Of a stretch of 64,000 nt of DNA, positions 26,401-36,403 are shown one piece after another. Every line of letters begins with the position of its first letter. Within the stretch, counting starts at the first letter, position 1. Origin of the DNA: Synchiropus splendidus (Eukaryota > Chordata > Actinopteri > Syngnathiformes > Callionymidae); assembly GCF_027744825.2 (NCBI RefSeq), contig NC_071345.1, positions 17,206,001 through 17,270,000 of the forward strand. Reading direction: 5' to 3'. Both the position numbers and the translations under genes were made by a program. The notes beneath the pieces were generated by a model. The model did no database searches, was not told the DNA's origin, and saw only the letters and a list, made by a program, of their open reading frames with translations.

Positions 26401-29400
26401 AAAGTAGATTTAAGATTAGCAACAATGCTCATTTAAGTAGTGATCTTTTTCAGAGTAATCTCAGGGGATCCTAATGCAGGACTTTGAAAGTGATTCAAAG
26501 TGAGAGGCTCAATCAGAGGGTAAATAAGGAGTTGGGGGGGTGGGGGTTGTTCACTTTTAAGTCTGAATTCTACATCATTTAAAACATAATGATGCAAGCA
26601 GCCTTCTGCAATACCTTTTTTTTTTTTGAAAGTTTGATGTTAAGCCCCCACAGTGGCAAGAATAAAGGCGGTCTGTCTATGAGACAGATATTACATCAGT
26701 CGTCTGTGGCACAGACTTGCTGATGACTTCAAGAAACACACAGAACTGAGTGATCGAATTGTTGTCAATGACAGAGTCAATAACATGTTTCACAAGACTG
26801 AACAAACATACCCTTCCTGCTTCATCCAAGGCCAAGATGGACAACTTCTCCCCACCACCATCATTTAAAAATTGTGGTTCCACACGATGGTCCAGGGTGC
26901 CTCCACTGACCAGAACTTTCTTGATATTGAGTTGCCTGCAGGGAGCCACATATAACACCATAGAGGGAGTGACATGAGAATACAATGAATGAGCGATCTT
27001 GGAGTTTTAATTCACCTTGAAGCCATTTTCTTGCACTGGTAGTCCACCAGCAGATAAACATCACCCTTGTCAGTCACAACAACAGTTGCACCATTGCTAG
27101 CAGCAGCCATAGCAATGCTAACATCCTTGTGGTGCAGAGCTGAAACCTGCCGCGGTGCAGTCACACACTTCTCCCCATTGGGGTCCAACAAATACCCTTC
27201 AAACAATGATATACAAGCTGTTATTGACAGCGCTTACACACTTGAGTAAAGAAGTTTGTCATCATTAAAACACTTCTTACCAAGTTGCCCCCCATTAAGC
27301 CCCATGGTATAAACAGCCTCTTTGGTCCACAGCACAGTGTGGAACCTTCCTGCAGCAACTCCAATCACCATCCTGCCTTTCAGTGCCTTGGAGAAAACCT
27401 GTCCCAAACAATGAGAGTCATCCATACCAAAGTCATACATTTCACTGCGAACCAAACCATCATTTACCTGTTTCGGGACTAGTGCAGAGGCCGGTGGAGG
27501 AGATAGGCCAAGCTGATGAAACATGTTCAGACCAAAAGTGTAAACATAACCCTCTTCTGTCAAAACTACAGTGTGGTCCTTCGCTGCAGCCACTTGAGTA
27601 CAGTGGTGGGACATCAGACCATTGACTATTCGAGGAACCTAAAAAAAACAATAAGATACACATGATTAATAAGTGGAACAGATGTTGCTCCACACATGGA
27701 ACAACAATACCTACTGACAATATGATTTTGTCCTTGTAAAGTGGTATGTTTCTAATATTTTAAGTATTATTACAGCAAAATCCAGTCTCCAGCATTTCAA
27801 AAAGGCTTATAATGAATACTTGAGATCAGATCATATAATTATAGAAGTCGTTATTCAACAATATGAAATGCTAAAAACATGGTGCACACACAAAAGCTAC
27901 TGTCAGTTCACTGCATTCTTCAGTTCACTCATTTATCGATCTGATTGACTTTGACTAATAGTTTCAGATTGTTATTGTTGAAGTGAAAGAATATGTTTTG
28001 GTAAATCGTTTTCTTACACGACATTTAAGAGTTTTTATATTTCTTTAATTCACCATTTATCAAAACAAATAATGTACAATTTCATGCACATACTCGGATG
28101 ACCTCAGCACCATTTACTTGATGCACTTTGGCATAAGAATCTGAAAGAATCTACTGGGAGTTATTGTTAAAAGGAAATGTATATTTGATGGCTTCAACAA
28201 ACAAGTGTACTGAAACATTTACGTGTGCTTGTTTTGGGGATTTTATTGTAATGGCTTTTTCATGCTCCATCGACTGCAGTTAGTGAAGTATGAACGTTGT
28301 TTAGCACCTCTAATTCCAATTTATCCGCTTCTTCAAAACTTCTTCAAAACTAAAAAATGCACATAACGGTGCAAAATGCATTGTAAAATCACTTTAGTGT
28401 AGCTGTTATTCTCACAGCTTGTGTTGCGGTTTTAAACTGGGGTGCTGGAAAGATACAATGAAGCCTTTTTTGTGATTATTTATATATTCGGGTTTGTAAG
28501 AATGAAGTCAAATTTGAATCATGTTGACCAACATTTAAATCAACGACATAACCAACCAGATAGGTTTGTTCGTCTCCATGGCCTAGACGTCCTCCTTGTC
28601 CATGCCCACAAGTGTACACTTGGCCTTTTTGAGAGAGAAACACTGAGTGGAACTTACACAGGACCACCTGAACAGACAAAATACAATACATTAGTGTGGG
28701 AATACATGAGCAAATGAACTTCAGTATTTATCAACCAGTCATGTCCAAATCATATTATTTCATGGTTCTGCTATATGTTAAAGTTTTACAATTAAAATAA
28801 CTACTAAGAAAGTCAAAAAACGATATAACGCATGGCTAATTTTATGAACGTAGTTCATCTATAATGGTTCAACTAGATGAACAATAATCATAAAAAAGTT
28901 TGCTCTGTTAAGCAAAATAGTATACATTAATGTATACTACTCAAAATTTCGTGGACCAGAATTAAATTTTGTTCCATTTAAGTATAGGACAGTATAGAAA
29001 AGAGACAAAAAATCTGACCACATTAATATAATATTAAAGGATGACCACAAAATATTAATCCATGTTTACTGAATGCACAGCTTTTTTCTTGTTTCGTACT
29101 ACACATGCTGTATATATGAACTCCATCAGACGTTACATCTGTAGTCACATCAGTCAGTCAGAAACTTGTAGTGATAGTAAAACACCACAGCAATAAAGAA
29201 CCAGGCTACTTGTGGAAAAGCAAACATCATTACTAATGCATCGATCCCCTCAAGCCTTCAATAGAGTGCATGGATGTAACCCCAAGTATCACATTGATGT
29301 AGACATTGGCACACATGCATAGACACTATGGCGCTTCATTTAATTAAAAACATGTCAGTGCTGGATTAATATTTAACCCCTGGCACCTGGATTGGGCTTG

Positions 29401-31313
29401 CGATACAAAGGCTGTGTCATCGAGTCATTGTGTGGTCATGAAAACAGATCCTCCTGCCCCTGAACTTCTGCATGACAAGTACTCAGCTCCATGTGTAATA
29501 AAGTACTAATACAAAGCTTGGTTGAGTAATCCCTTTCTGCTTCCACAGTCTGCAACTGGTTTGAAATGATAACACACACACACACACACATAGATACATA
29601 CATGCTTGATAACTTCATCTGGCATCTGGTGAGAACATAAAAGCACCAAGAGAGCAGCAACTCTGCTGCCAGCTGCTACATTCATCACACTAACAGCATC
29701 CACATGGCACACGAGTGAAATTGCAGCCAGTTGGCACAGCCCTGCTGATGAGTTTAACCTTGCAAGACTAATTTAAGTGACAAAGTGCCTTTAGGAATCG
29801 AAGCCTGAACCCCAAGTCAACTACATGAGGTGACATTTCTCCTCTGACACAAATTATTGTTAAAATATATACAAAAATGGGACCTTGTTTAATGATGGTG
29901 TTCGAAAAAGAAGAGTTCATAGTCAGAAGTGCTCTGTAGATCTGAACTATTCACACAACCCGGATGCAATTCAAGTTTAAAAGCAATCAAAGTATCTGTA
30001 CAGTGGAATGTTATCTATGCAGATTGACAATGTAGTATGGGTCTACTCTGGTGGAATTGGGGACTTTAGAAGGGTCATAACGGTTAAGAAGTTGGGCTGA
30101 AATTTGGCATAGTCTATGTCAACTCCACTAACATGGAAACAAGATGAAGTTGTTTGATACACAATATATCATCTGTGATCTAAGAATAGAGGGCCAGCGA
30201 CTGCTTTCAAGAGAGGCTGAGACAACAGCTGTTTTACCTGCTTGATGTAAACTCCACTCCGGGCAAACACGTCGACTAGCTCCGGGTGCTGACGCGTCTC
30301 CTGATTCCCGTGGCCAAGAGTGAAATTTGCATTGTTTCCCCATGTGTACACTTCAGTTGGATCTGGGAAAGGAAAACACAACACCTCAGTTTAAAGACAA
30401 CTTTTACCATCTAAAAGTTTGTCTCTTTCTACATCCATTAGATGACTTGACTTATTTATCTGTATTTGACATACCTGAATTATGTGCTTATATACTGTAT
30501 ATCCACATTCTTATTTCACTCATGAATTCCCAAAAAACACTTTATCAAAGCAAGATCAGGCAACGTTATTGTCACAGATTATCGTACAGTCCTCCCACTT
30601 AAATTATCATTAGAATTATAAAGGTTTCCTAAAATCTATGGATCTTTAAGTGATATTTGACATGACACCAATACTCAAAACTGCAACCTGTTTGGGAATA
30701 TAGGACCTTTATTGTCCATTTCAGAATATGACTTTGATATTTTGTTAAAAAAAAGATGCTTTGCCAAGGCTTTCCTACCTGTGTTTTTAAATGAAACATG
30801 AGCTGGCCTGTCCTTCATTGTCAGGTCAAGGACAGAGAGACCTTCTTTGTCCTGGGTAGTGATGAGTCCACCATGCTGTAAAAAGCCAGAGCTATTTGAA
30901 TATCAATAGTTCTAAACCAAATAAAAATAATTCCTGTGATTGATTCAAATGATTCCTGTGTGAAATAAACAAATGTTTGGGGTACAAACCTTGACCAGAG
31001 AAATAAGACAGTGGATCTGCCCATAAAAGATGCTGCGGTGCAGAGCAGTCCAGCCAGACTCTTTGTCTTTAGCCGTCAGATCTGCATTCTTGCTCTCCAG
31101 CAGCCACTCCAGCAAGGCCTTCTTTCCCAAGGAAGCCGCCAGGTGCAAAGCAGTGCGGCCAAACTCATCGCGCAAAGACCCCGAATTATAGCAGTGTGAT
31201 GTCAAAAATGACCGCAGCTGACCCTCTGAGCCTCTTGTCAGTGCCGCTACCATCTTGCCAGCATGCTGCAGGGAGCGGCATTTTGGGGTGCAGTCTGGTT
31301 GTGCCAGACTCAT
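13860..31313 (-). CDS. ibtk: ibtk, inhibitor of Bruton tyrosine kinase, 28 coding exons
   Basis: Coding exons in transcript order (high-low): 31313-30990, 30875-30779, 30362-30238, 28667-28557, 27638-27468, 27398-27281, 27196-27016, 26935-26812, 25834-25657, 25487-25334, 25165-24781, 24634-24378, 24226-24140, 24069-23987, 23908-23871, 23799-23703, 23625-23524, 23429-23312, 22606-22546, 19910-19786, 19640-19528, 19431-19286, 19118-19003, 18850-18752, 18682-18530, 18330-18139, 14409-14277, 13985-13860. All junctions are GT-AG and phases match throughout. They total 4014 nt, or 1337 residues plus TGA; human IBTK is 1353. Domain order is two ankyrin repeats, RCC1 repeats, BTB1, BTB2, then a basic and disordered tail with a conserved end. 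Known roles: binding and inhibiting BTK, and substrate adaptor of CUL3 ubiquitin ligases. No frameshift or stop was found. An in-frame ATG at 31334 could add 7 residues; the start at 31313 (MSLAQPDC) aligns better with human MSSPDC. Confidence 0.96.
14410..18138 (-). other. ibtk: Largest ibtk intron (3.7 kb)
   Basis: Its phase-2 boundaries are clear. Inside I see only dispersed repeat copy 1 and ordinary AT-rich DNA. The plus-strand ORF at 14633-15004 is not recognisable. Confidence 0.8.
15610..15745. repeat. Dispersed repeat, copy 1
   Basis: Shares a 24-nt core (15667-15690, 23 of 24 identical) and flanking similarity with 63822-63925. It lies in the large last-but-one ibtk intron. Family unknown. 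Confidence 0.6.
18139..23429 (-). CDS. ibtk: ibtk coding exons 18-26: BACK-like helices and disordered tail
   Basis: Nine exons (23429-23312, 22606-22546, 19910-19786, 19640-19528, 19431-19286, 19118-19003, 18850-18752, 18682-18530, 18330-18139) encode residues about 878-1251. The first two give helical NAAEILEFATMYNAEQLKLS and ALDILSDEVLMELSSAYRRM. Then come a basic segment (KKAKMKAKKKPRRRSDSSGG), the conserved YTLSDIIQSPPPTG, ESLHELLTSDSEGS, VGSPRDMQSP, LNLRTIMDLE and KLSQKQRKLLAMAHKE. Sequence between these motifs is Pro/Ser/Thr-rich and diverged from human. The intron 19911-22545 carries the LINE copy at 20.9-22.4 kb. Confidence 0.92.
19657..19680 (+). repeat. (TTTA)n microsatellite in an ibtk intron
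   Basis: About five to six units, 16 bp from the acceptor side of the exon ending at 19640. Confidence 0.9.
20879..22385 (+). mobile_element. Internally deleted LINE (non-LTR retrotransposon), L2/Jockey-like
   Basis: It sits in an ibtk intron, antisense to the gene. The 5' part encodes a linker typical of fish LINE ORF2 (NDKPWFTAKLRQIRREKEAA, then VYSDKLRQQFSAND and DMNNFYCRFE) with stops. Around 21490-21590 the sequence jumps from a GPD-VSP-like motif to the reverse transcriptase motif FADD (21605-21616), so most of the RT palm is missing. It then runs open for about 220 codons through RSLIRKAQQRMFFLQQLRKL, SGCSLPPLHDLY and FFPSAVRLLNS. The 3'UTR ends near 22382 with AATAAAGTTGATTCTGA. It is a dead copy. 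Family assignment is by recollection of fish L2-type elements. Confidence 0.85.
23524..24069 (-). CDS. ibtk: ibtk coding exons 14-17: second BTB domain
   Basis: Exons 24069-23987, 23908-23871 (only 38 nt), 23799-23703 and 23625-23524 encode residues about 771-877. BTB signatures are YLCDVTLKSEDGKEFPCHKS, EYFHSMLGNPWIE, LEMPTSSEILQVILEYIYTD, and the helical ending VLVVADQLLITRLKEMCEVV. The 38-nt exon is easy to miss in automated annotation. Confidence 0.93.
24140..24634 (-). CDS. ibtk: ibtk coding exons 12-13: basic linker between BTB domains
   Basis: Exons 24634-24378 and 24226-24140 encode residues about 657-770. The first holds a lysine-rich stretch (KSKTSKQGKKAKGGKSDKAG) that may act as a nuclear localisation signal, then VKTLQSFAKKLSLGNLSARL. 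The second gives DGVRYEGGKIIVVNKKTGNK and KFNQKKC, closely matching human. Confidence 0.92.
24781..25165 (-). CDS. ibtk: ibtk coding exon 11: first BTB domain
   Basis: A single 385-nt exon, the longest internal one, encodes residues about 528-656. The BTB core reads DNIHDVTLQAGNRTFAAHK, then ILSMRSEFFRKLF, an acidic insertion (VVDEDADKDVKKSED), and MLEYALHFIYTDSCELL. BTB domains mediate dimerisation and CUL3 binding. The acidic insertion between the BTB halves is also present in human but differs in sequence. Confidence 0.94.
25334..25834 (-). CDS. ibtk: ibtk coding exons 9-10: propeller end and linker to BTB1
   Basis: Exons 25834-25657 and 25487-25334 encode residues 418-527. Visible blocks are VFSWRSSGSSVRQCRWAYGR, MFVTQEGEGFSGVW and VFERIKLEKLPYVHRAVSI, ending at LQSDPKT. 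All align with human IBTK between the RCC1 repeats and the first BTB domain. Confidence 0.93.
26812..30362 (-). CDS. ibtk: ibtk coding exons 3-8: RCC1-like repeats
   Basis: Six exons (30362-30238, 28667-28557, 27638-27468, 27398-27281, 27196-27016, 26935-26812) encode residues 141-417. The RCC1 blade signatures appear in order: VYTWGNNANFTLGHG, VYTCGHGQGGRLGHGDE, VYTFGLNMFHQLGL, VYTMGLNGGQLG, then DVYLLVDYQCKKMAS. The longest intron here (28556-27639) and the 28668-30237 intron hold no recognisable gene. This propeller-like region is the part of IBTK most conserved with mammals. Confidence 0.94.
29574..29590 (+). repeat. (AC)n microsatellite in an ibtk intron
   Basis: About eight dinucleotide units. 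Confidence 0.9.
30779..31313 (-). CDS. ibtk: ibtk coding exons 1-2: ankyrin repeat region
   Basis: Exons 31313-30990 (residues 1-108) and 30875-30779 (109-140). Ankyrin signatures are FGRTALHLAASLGKKALLEW near residues 51-70 and the nearly invariant KDKESGWTALHRSIFYG near 82-98. The second exon gives DKEGLSVLDLTMKDRPAHV, the end of the ankyrin unit. This block matches human IBTK closely apart from the first 45 residues, which are diverged. Confidence 0.93.
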
Positions 31314-31334
31314 TTTTACCCCTTTAATATCCAT

Positions 31335-32744
31335 TATTAAACCCTATCACCCTTTCCACTACACAAACCCACCACCCATGAATGAAAGAAACACTGGTCT
31401 AGATGAACACAACTAAGCTCAATAACAAAAATTATTCACTAAAGAAGCAGCAGATAAAGATGGTTGGGGAGCTAGAATTGTGCTTGTGTTGAAGTTCCAC
31501 TGCACCCTAGCAACCCCAGAGCCTTTAGGCGACTAGTCTCAGTCCACCATCTCCATCAAGGATTCCACAGAGGGTAAAGTGCCTTTAGTAATCAGCTGCA
31601 TCATGAACACAATTATCGAATTACAAAATGTTGAAAATGGAAAATACAAAAGATACGTTTCAATGTCTGCAAAAATAGTTCTATAAATACTTTACAAATA
31701 AGGCAATGGCGCAAACAATCCAGAGACCCTCCAACTGTTCAATCACCAAACCCGAGGGTAGGGTCCCTGTGCCCCACCCCCAAAGTATCTCACTCTGATT
31801 CAAAACTCCATAATTGTAGGAGGGACCTGAGAAAGAAAGAGATAACACACAATCAACTGTCATTATTTAACATACAACAATACATCACCAGTCACCTACC
31901 ATTTATTAAAGTTTGGAATTGCGACAGCTAATAATAATAATAATAATAATATTGTTATGAGCATAATCCACGACGCAGTCCATCTGGATTCTTATCCACA
32001 AGTACCTTTCCTTCACTCCAAAGCCTCTTGGTAATGACTGAACTCTTAACAGGGCAGGATTACTCCATTCAAAATAATTGTTTTATTTAACAATTTAACA
32101 AAAAGGTAGTAAAAACTGTTTGCTTGTCTATAATAGAAATAATATTAATACTTAATTGGCGAAACTTTTCTATCGCGGAAATTTTTAAAAAATGAACAAA
32201 ATAAAAAGAAAACAAATAAAAGTATTAACTGAAAAAAATGTGAAGAAACAAAATTAAATGGATTAGTGGTATTATTTAAATGTGTGTTGGGCAGCGTAAC
32301 TAGCTGCCTCTGGAAGATGTTGAAAATTTTGGCTCTGCATGGCGGTTATATAACTAGATGAATTAGATCATTCGAGGCGCTGTCTTTCGGAGTGACAGCT
32401 GCTCAGCTGTTACAAACACTAGCCACGTTCGACTTAAAGGTGCTACTTTCGAAATAACGGTGCTTTTCTATACATGTTACATAATAACCATATTCACGGC
32501 TTACTTCTCTGTAAGTCATGCAATAATGTTAAGCAAGAAAACCAACTTCCTCCATGCAATATAGCTGCAGTCAGACACAAAACTAGGCCTTACATTATCA
32601 GACCAAAGCGTATATAATATAGAGGATATGAAATGTTCCAGGTTCGATCCTGTTACGTCAACTGACACATCGGCAGGCTAGCAATGCTAAGCGCTTTACT
32701 ACAGAGTCTATAGTACAGACCACTGCCGTCGCTACACCACTTAC
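31335..32744 (-). other. ibtk: Predicted 5'UTR and first intron of ibtk
   Basis: No coding sequence is seen. It contains an (AAT)n run at 31930-31950 and AT-rich DNA near 32.1-32.3 kb. It lies between the candidate first exon and the first coding exon. Confidence 0.4.
31930..31950 (+). repeat. (AAT)n microsatellite
   Basis: Seven trinucleotide units in the presumed first intron of ibtk. Confidence 0.9.
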
Positions 32745-32880
32745 CGTCCGTTAAATGATAGAAGGAGACGAGAAAAAAGTAGCATCAACGAAGTATGTCC
32801 ACTGTGCCATCGTTACGAATATACAACGGTAAATGAAGTCGCAATGGTGCTAAATTTGACAGGAGCTGAGCTCTGAAAGG
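32745..32880 (-). other. ibtk: Candidate non-coding first exon of ibtk
   Basis: A consensus donor (GTAAGT on the minus strand) lies at 32744-32739, directly upstream of the ibtk promoter region and about 1.4 kb before the first coding exon. Human IBTK also begins with a separate 5' exon, and 28 coding exons plus this one equals the 29 I recall for human. The upstream end is a guess. Confidence 0.45.
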
Positions 32881-33060
32881 CTCCAGGTTTGGCAAAACCC
32901 ATCAGCTAACGTCGAGACTTCTGATTGGTCCAGCTCGGAGCAATCTACCAATCTAGATGTCTATTGGTTTACTGTCTCCCGGCGTTTTGAGCTGTCGCTG
33001 AGCGTTTTGAACTCCGACGTGTTACAAGCTGTGGTCACATGCAATACGTTTTCAAGTAGT
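32881..33060 (-). promoter_or_regulatory. ibtk: ibtk promoter region with two CCAAT boxes
   Basis: Two CCAAT boxes on the minus strand (attgg on plus, about 32924 and 32963) are spaced about 39 bp apart, upstream of the candidate first exon. No TATA box is evident, which fits a housekeeping-type promoter. The assignment rests on position and motif only. Confidence 0.4.
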
Positions 33061-34799
33061 TTTACCATGTAGACTCTCTCTCAAACGGTTGTTGCTGCAC
33101 ACACTTTCACAGATCAGATGCATAAGCTATTTCTATTGAATAGTTCTAGACTGTCTCTGCTGGCAGTGAAGCCTGTTTGATCGGCAGTAATACTCAGCTG
33201 ACAGGTCCCGAGCAGAGTATCGCTTTCAGTGTCAATCCAGGTTTCATCGGCATTGCCAGATGATTGTCACACTGACCCCTGCTTAGAATAGGAGAAGGTC
33301 AAGAGAGGGTGAAGGTAGTGTTTCACAGGGATCCACAGCCGAGCAGCGATTATGACATATTGATGAGTGCGTCCTAACTTGACACTTAAACGTGAACCAA
33401 GTATGGAAGGAAATATGGCTGCGTTCAAGCAATAAAAGGAGGACATAAGGTTCATACATTTGCAATCCATTAAAGGCATGATCAAGAACTAGAAACTAGA
33501 AAAATGATGAGGAGGAAATGGGAGAAAAAAAGTTACTAAGCCGCACAAATTTCTGTATATTGTATATTATTAAACACACATTTTTATTCGATGGCTGTAA
33601 ACATGTTTAAGATAAATATAATAGAAACACAGGGCATTAAAATATTGCTCTCAAAATGATGGGAATAGGTATTTTCAACAATAAAAAGCAGGGCTATCAG
33701 TAGATTATTTTTAATATGGTTTAAAAACAGTGTTAACTTACAATTAATAGCATATTAATAACATTTTTTGTTTCTAATTATAACTTAAAAGACTTAATCA
33801 ATGTGAGAGTTTAATTTAGAATTAATTGTGAGCAAACTCTGTTTTAATAGAATTAAAAGAGATTTAATGCACTGACAGACCTGATTACAGTAAGGAACAC
33901 GTTTTGGGTTTAGATTATTGTTTTTTTTTTTTTTTTTTTTTTGTAGGTTGGTTTTATTATTGCAAGCTCATGTAGTTGGCCTATAAAGTAAGGAATATGT
34001 TTGGTACATTATTTGTTTTGTTTCTTAGAACATATTTTTCTCATATAAATATCGCATTTCTAAATCTGCGTGTTACTGAAGTGATAATGTAGACATCTAA
34101 GCTCAAGCTGCTGTTGTGCGCCTAGTAGACCAACTATCATGGGTTGCATAGTTCAGGTGCTGTGGAGACCAGGGTGAAGATGTTGGTAGTCCAACAGTTA
34201 CTGACCACAACTTTACATCGATTCATAGACAGAATTATTTGTCACTTCTTTTCCTTTCTTTTTTGGATACGTTTCCTGTTCTGAAAATAATTTTCAATGT
34301 ACAAAAAATAATAATGCAGTACTTGCAAAAAGTACAATAAAAACATTTTTTAATTATCATTTTTTTGTTTATGTATAATTATTTTACTTTCTGTAAATAC
34401 AGTAAATGTAGTATTCACAAATGAAGAAAATAACGTCTGTTTTAATATTCGTGCCATTGAGTTAAAGTCAGTTCCTGGCACATGTGCTGCCCTCTAAACA
34501 ATCCCAAATGTAATGTGGCCCAGCTGCAGCACAACAGCTATTTCAATATATTACTGCGTGAGTCTGTTATTGGTTGCTTAGCAGCCTGCGCCGCACAGAA
34601 GCCCCCTCAGGTCCCCAGACTCACTCAAGCCTGTGGGTCTGATTTCAGCTCAGGCAGTCTTAAGGTGTCGTCGCATTAATGTTGCTAATTTATAGAGGTA
34701 ACCACCATACTATGCATACGATCCCATCACAGTTTATTATGATGGATAATGGGGGAAATTAAATCTGGCGGACTAAGAAGCAAGTGGTGGCTGCTCCCC
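33061..34799. other. Spacer between the ibtk and tpbg promoters
   Basis: AT-rich, with the T22 run. No gene found. Confidence 0.6.
33921..33942 (+). repeat. T22 run
   Basis: Homopolymer in the ibtk-tpbg spacer. Confidence 0.95.
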
Positions 34800-35308
34800 T
34801 CTCAGCTGTGAATGATGGTATATTCCTCGCCCCCTGCTTCGGCGGGGTTTGGTTCGCCCCAGTGGTCTATCGCCTGTGTAGACGGCGGCTGTCTTCTTCA
34901 GGCTCGTAATTGATACGCGGAACCCAGAGACTCCCGAGACGGAGGACCGTGTCTTCTAACTCCCGAACTCCAGCAGCCTTTGCCCTCCCGGGTGGGAAAG
35001 TAGCCGGCATTTTTCTGCTTCATTTTCCGTCTGGTGAACAAGCGAGGGGCACAAGAAGAAGTTCTCCAGCGCCTGTTTTCTTCTCAAGGAAATGTAGTCC
35101 GCTCCTGAGCAAAGATGGTTTTGGGGATAGTTTCGACGAGTTGGAGTCGGAGATGACGCAGTTTCTGAACGGACTCAGGTGAAAGAAACTTTCCCTTGGC
35201 TCCTTGTTGAAGGTTTTAGTCACAGAACGCAGTCAGTTTTCACTTCTAGTTTGGAGAAAATCCCAGACGCGCACGCTGAACTACTCGTGCCAACCAGGAC
35301 GCGCAAAG
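34800..35308 (+). promoter_or_regulatory. tpbg: tpbg 5'UTR and promoter region
   Basis: A GC-richer stretch precedes the tpbg start. A possible donor (cag|gtgaaa) at about 35178 could mark a 5'UTR intron, but an unspliced leader is equally likely. No TATA box at a convincing position. The transcription start is not determined. Confidence 0.4.
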
Positions 35309-36403
35309 ATGAGGACATTCAAGTGTGTCGCGATGCGTTTACTTTTTTTCATCCTTGCACTCCCAGCGTCCTGTCAGGGCTGTCCGGAGAAATGCATGTG
35401 CTCCTCACAAACTGTAAAATGCCAAAACCAGGACTTGGACCAGATTCCGCATTCCATTCCTACCAATACCACATTCCTGTTCATCACAGGAAACAACATC
35501 AGCCGCATCAGCGTGGAGTCTTTCCCAACCCGCCTGGAACTGTTGACAGATCTCTATCTGAGTGGGAACGGCATCGAGGATGTGGATGCAATGGTGTTCC
35601 AGAATTTGCCAAACCTTGTGCGCCTGGACTTGAGCAATAACAACATCCAAACTTTTAGCGAGGAAGCTCTTCCAGATGATAATAAATTACAGGTTCTAAA
35701 TCTCAGCAAGTGCTTTCACAATCACTCCAGGATAGAAATGTACTTGAGCGGCGTGCGGAATGCAAGTCTCCAGCAGCTGACTGTCTTGGATCTCTCCGAC
35801 AATGACCTGGTGATTCTGCCCGACGACCTGTTCAGCAGAATGATCAGCCTGGTCCATCTGAACCTGCGGAACAGCTCCATTGTCTCCATCCTGAACGGCA
35901 CGTTGAAAGTCCCGCCTCTTCAAGAGCTGGACCTGAGGGACAACAGCATCAGGGGTATTCCCACCAGCACCCTGACGGAATTCAGCCTCAAGCCTAACCT
36001 CGACATCTATCTGGCGGGGAACCCGTGGCGCTGCGACTGCTTCATCGAGGAGCTTCTCACGTGGCTGAAGAACTCGACCCGAGTCAGCGATGTGCAGAAT
36101 CTGACCTGTTTGGACCCAGAGCGCCTGAGGCGGCAGCGGCTAGTTCAGGTCAAACCATCACAGCTGAAGTGTTTTGGGAACATGGAGGGTGTGCTGGAGA
36201 CCTCGTACGTCTTCCTAGGTCTGGTCCTGGCCCTCATCGGGGTCATTTTCCTTCTGGTGCTCTATCTGAATAGAAAGGGCATCAAACGGTGGATGTACAA
36301 CATCCGGGATGCTTGCAGGGACCATATGGAAGGCTACCACTACAGGTATGAGATCAACACTGACCCCAGGTTGGCCAACCTGAGCATCAACTCGGATGTG
36401 TGA
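35309..36403 (+). CDS. tpbg: tpbg, trophoblast glycoprotein (5T4/Waif1), single coding exon
   Basis: 364 residues from an ATG with A at -3. The open frame continues upstream to 35204 but without an ATG, so 35309 is the best start. Layout: signal peptide at residues 1-23 (MRLLFFILALPASCQG end); cysteine LRRNT (CPEKCMCSS); leucine-rich repeats with LxxLxLSxNxI patterns; LRRCT (NPWRCDCFIEELLTWLK); transmembrane helix about 300-320 (YVFLGLVLALIGVIFLLVLY); and a 44-residue cytoplasmic tail. The tail motif RDACRDHMEGYHYRYEIN and the ending NSDV (PDZ-ligand-like) match human TPBG almost exactly. Eight N-glycosylation sequons lie in the ectodomain (NTT, NIS, NHS, NAS, NSS, NGT, NST, NLT). Family role: cell-surface protein that in zebrafish (Waif1) inhibits Wnt/beta-catenin signalling through LRP6. 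It is shorter than human (420 aa), mainly at the N-terminus. I cannot tell whether it is the teleost a or b copy. Confidence 0.95.
   Translation: MRTFKCVAMRLLFFILALPASCQGCPEKCMCSSQTVKCQNQDLDQIPHSIPTNTTFLFITGNNISRISVESFPTRLELLTDLYLSGNGIEDVDAMVFQNLPNLVRLDLSNNNIQTFSEEALPDDNKLQVLNLSKCFHNHSRIEMYLSGVRNASLQQLTVLDLSDNDLVILPDDLFSRMISLVHLNLRNSSIVSILNGTLKVPPLQELDLRDNSIRGIPTSTLTEFSLKPNLDIYLAGNPWRCDCFIEELLTWLKNSTRVSDVQNLTCLDPERLRRQRLVQVKPSQLKCFGNMEGVLETSYVFLGLVLALIGVIFLLVLYLNRKGIKRWMYNIRDACRDHMEGYHYRYEINTDPRLANLSINSDV

Noticed and set aside
32636..32660. ggttcgatcctg, resembling a tRNA B-box
   Set aside because: No A-box or acceptor stem at the right distance; does not fold as a tRNA.
35204..35308. Upstream in-frame extension of tpbg
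   Set aside because: The frame is open but begins with TTG, not ATG. The first ATG with good context and a following signal peptide is at 35309.
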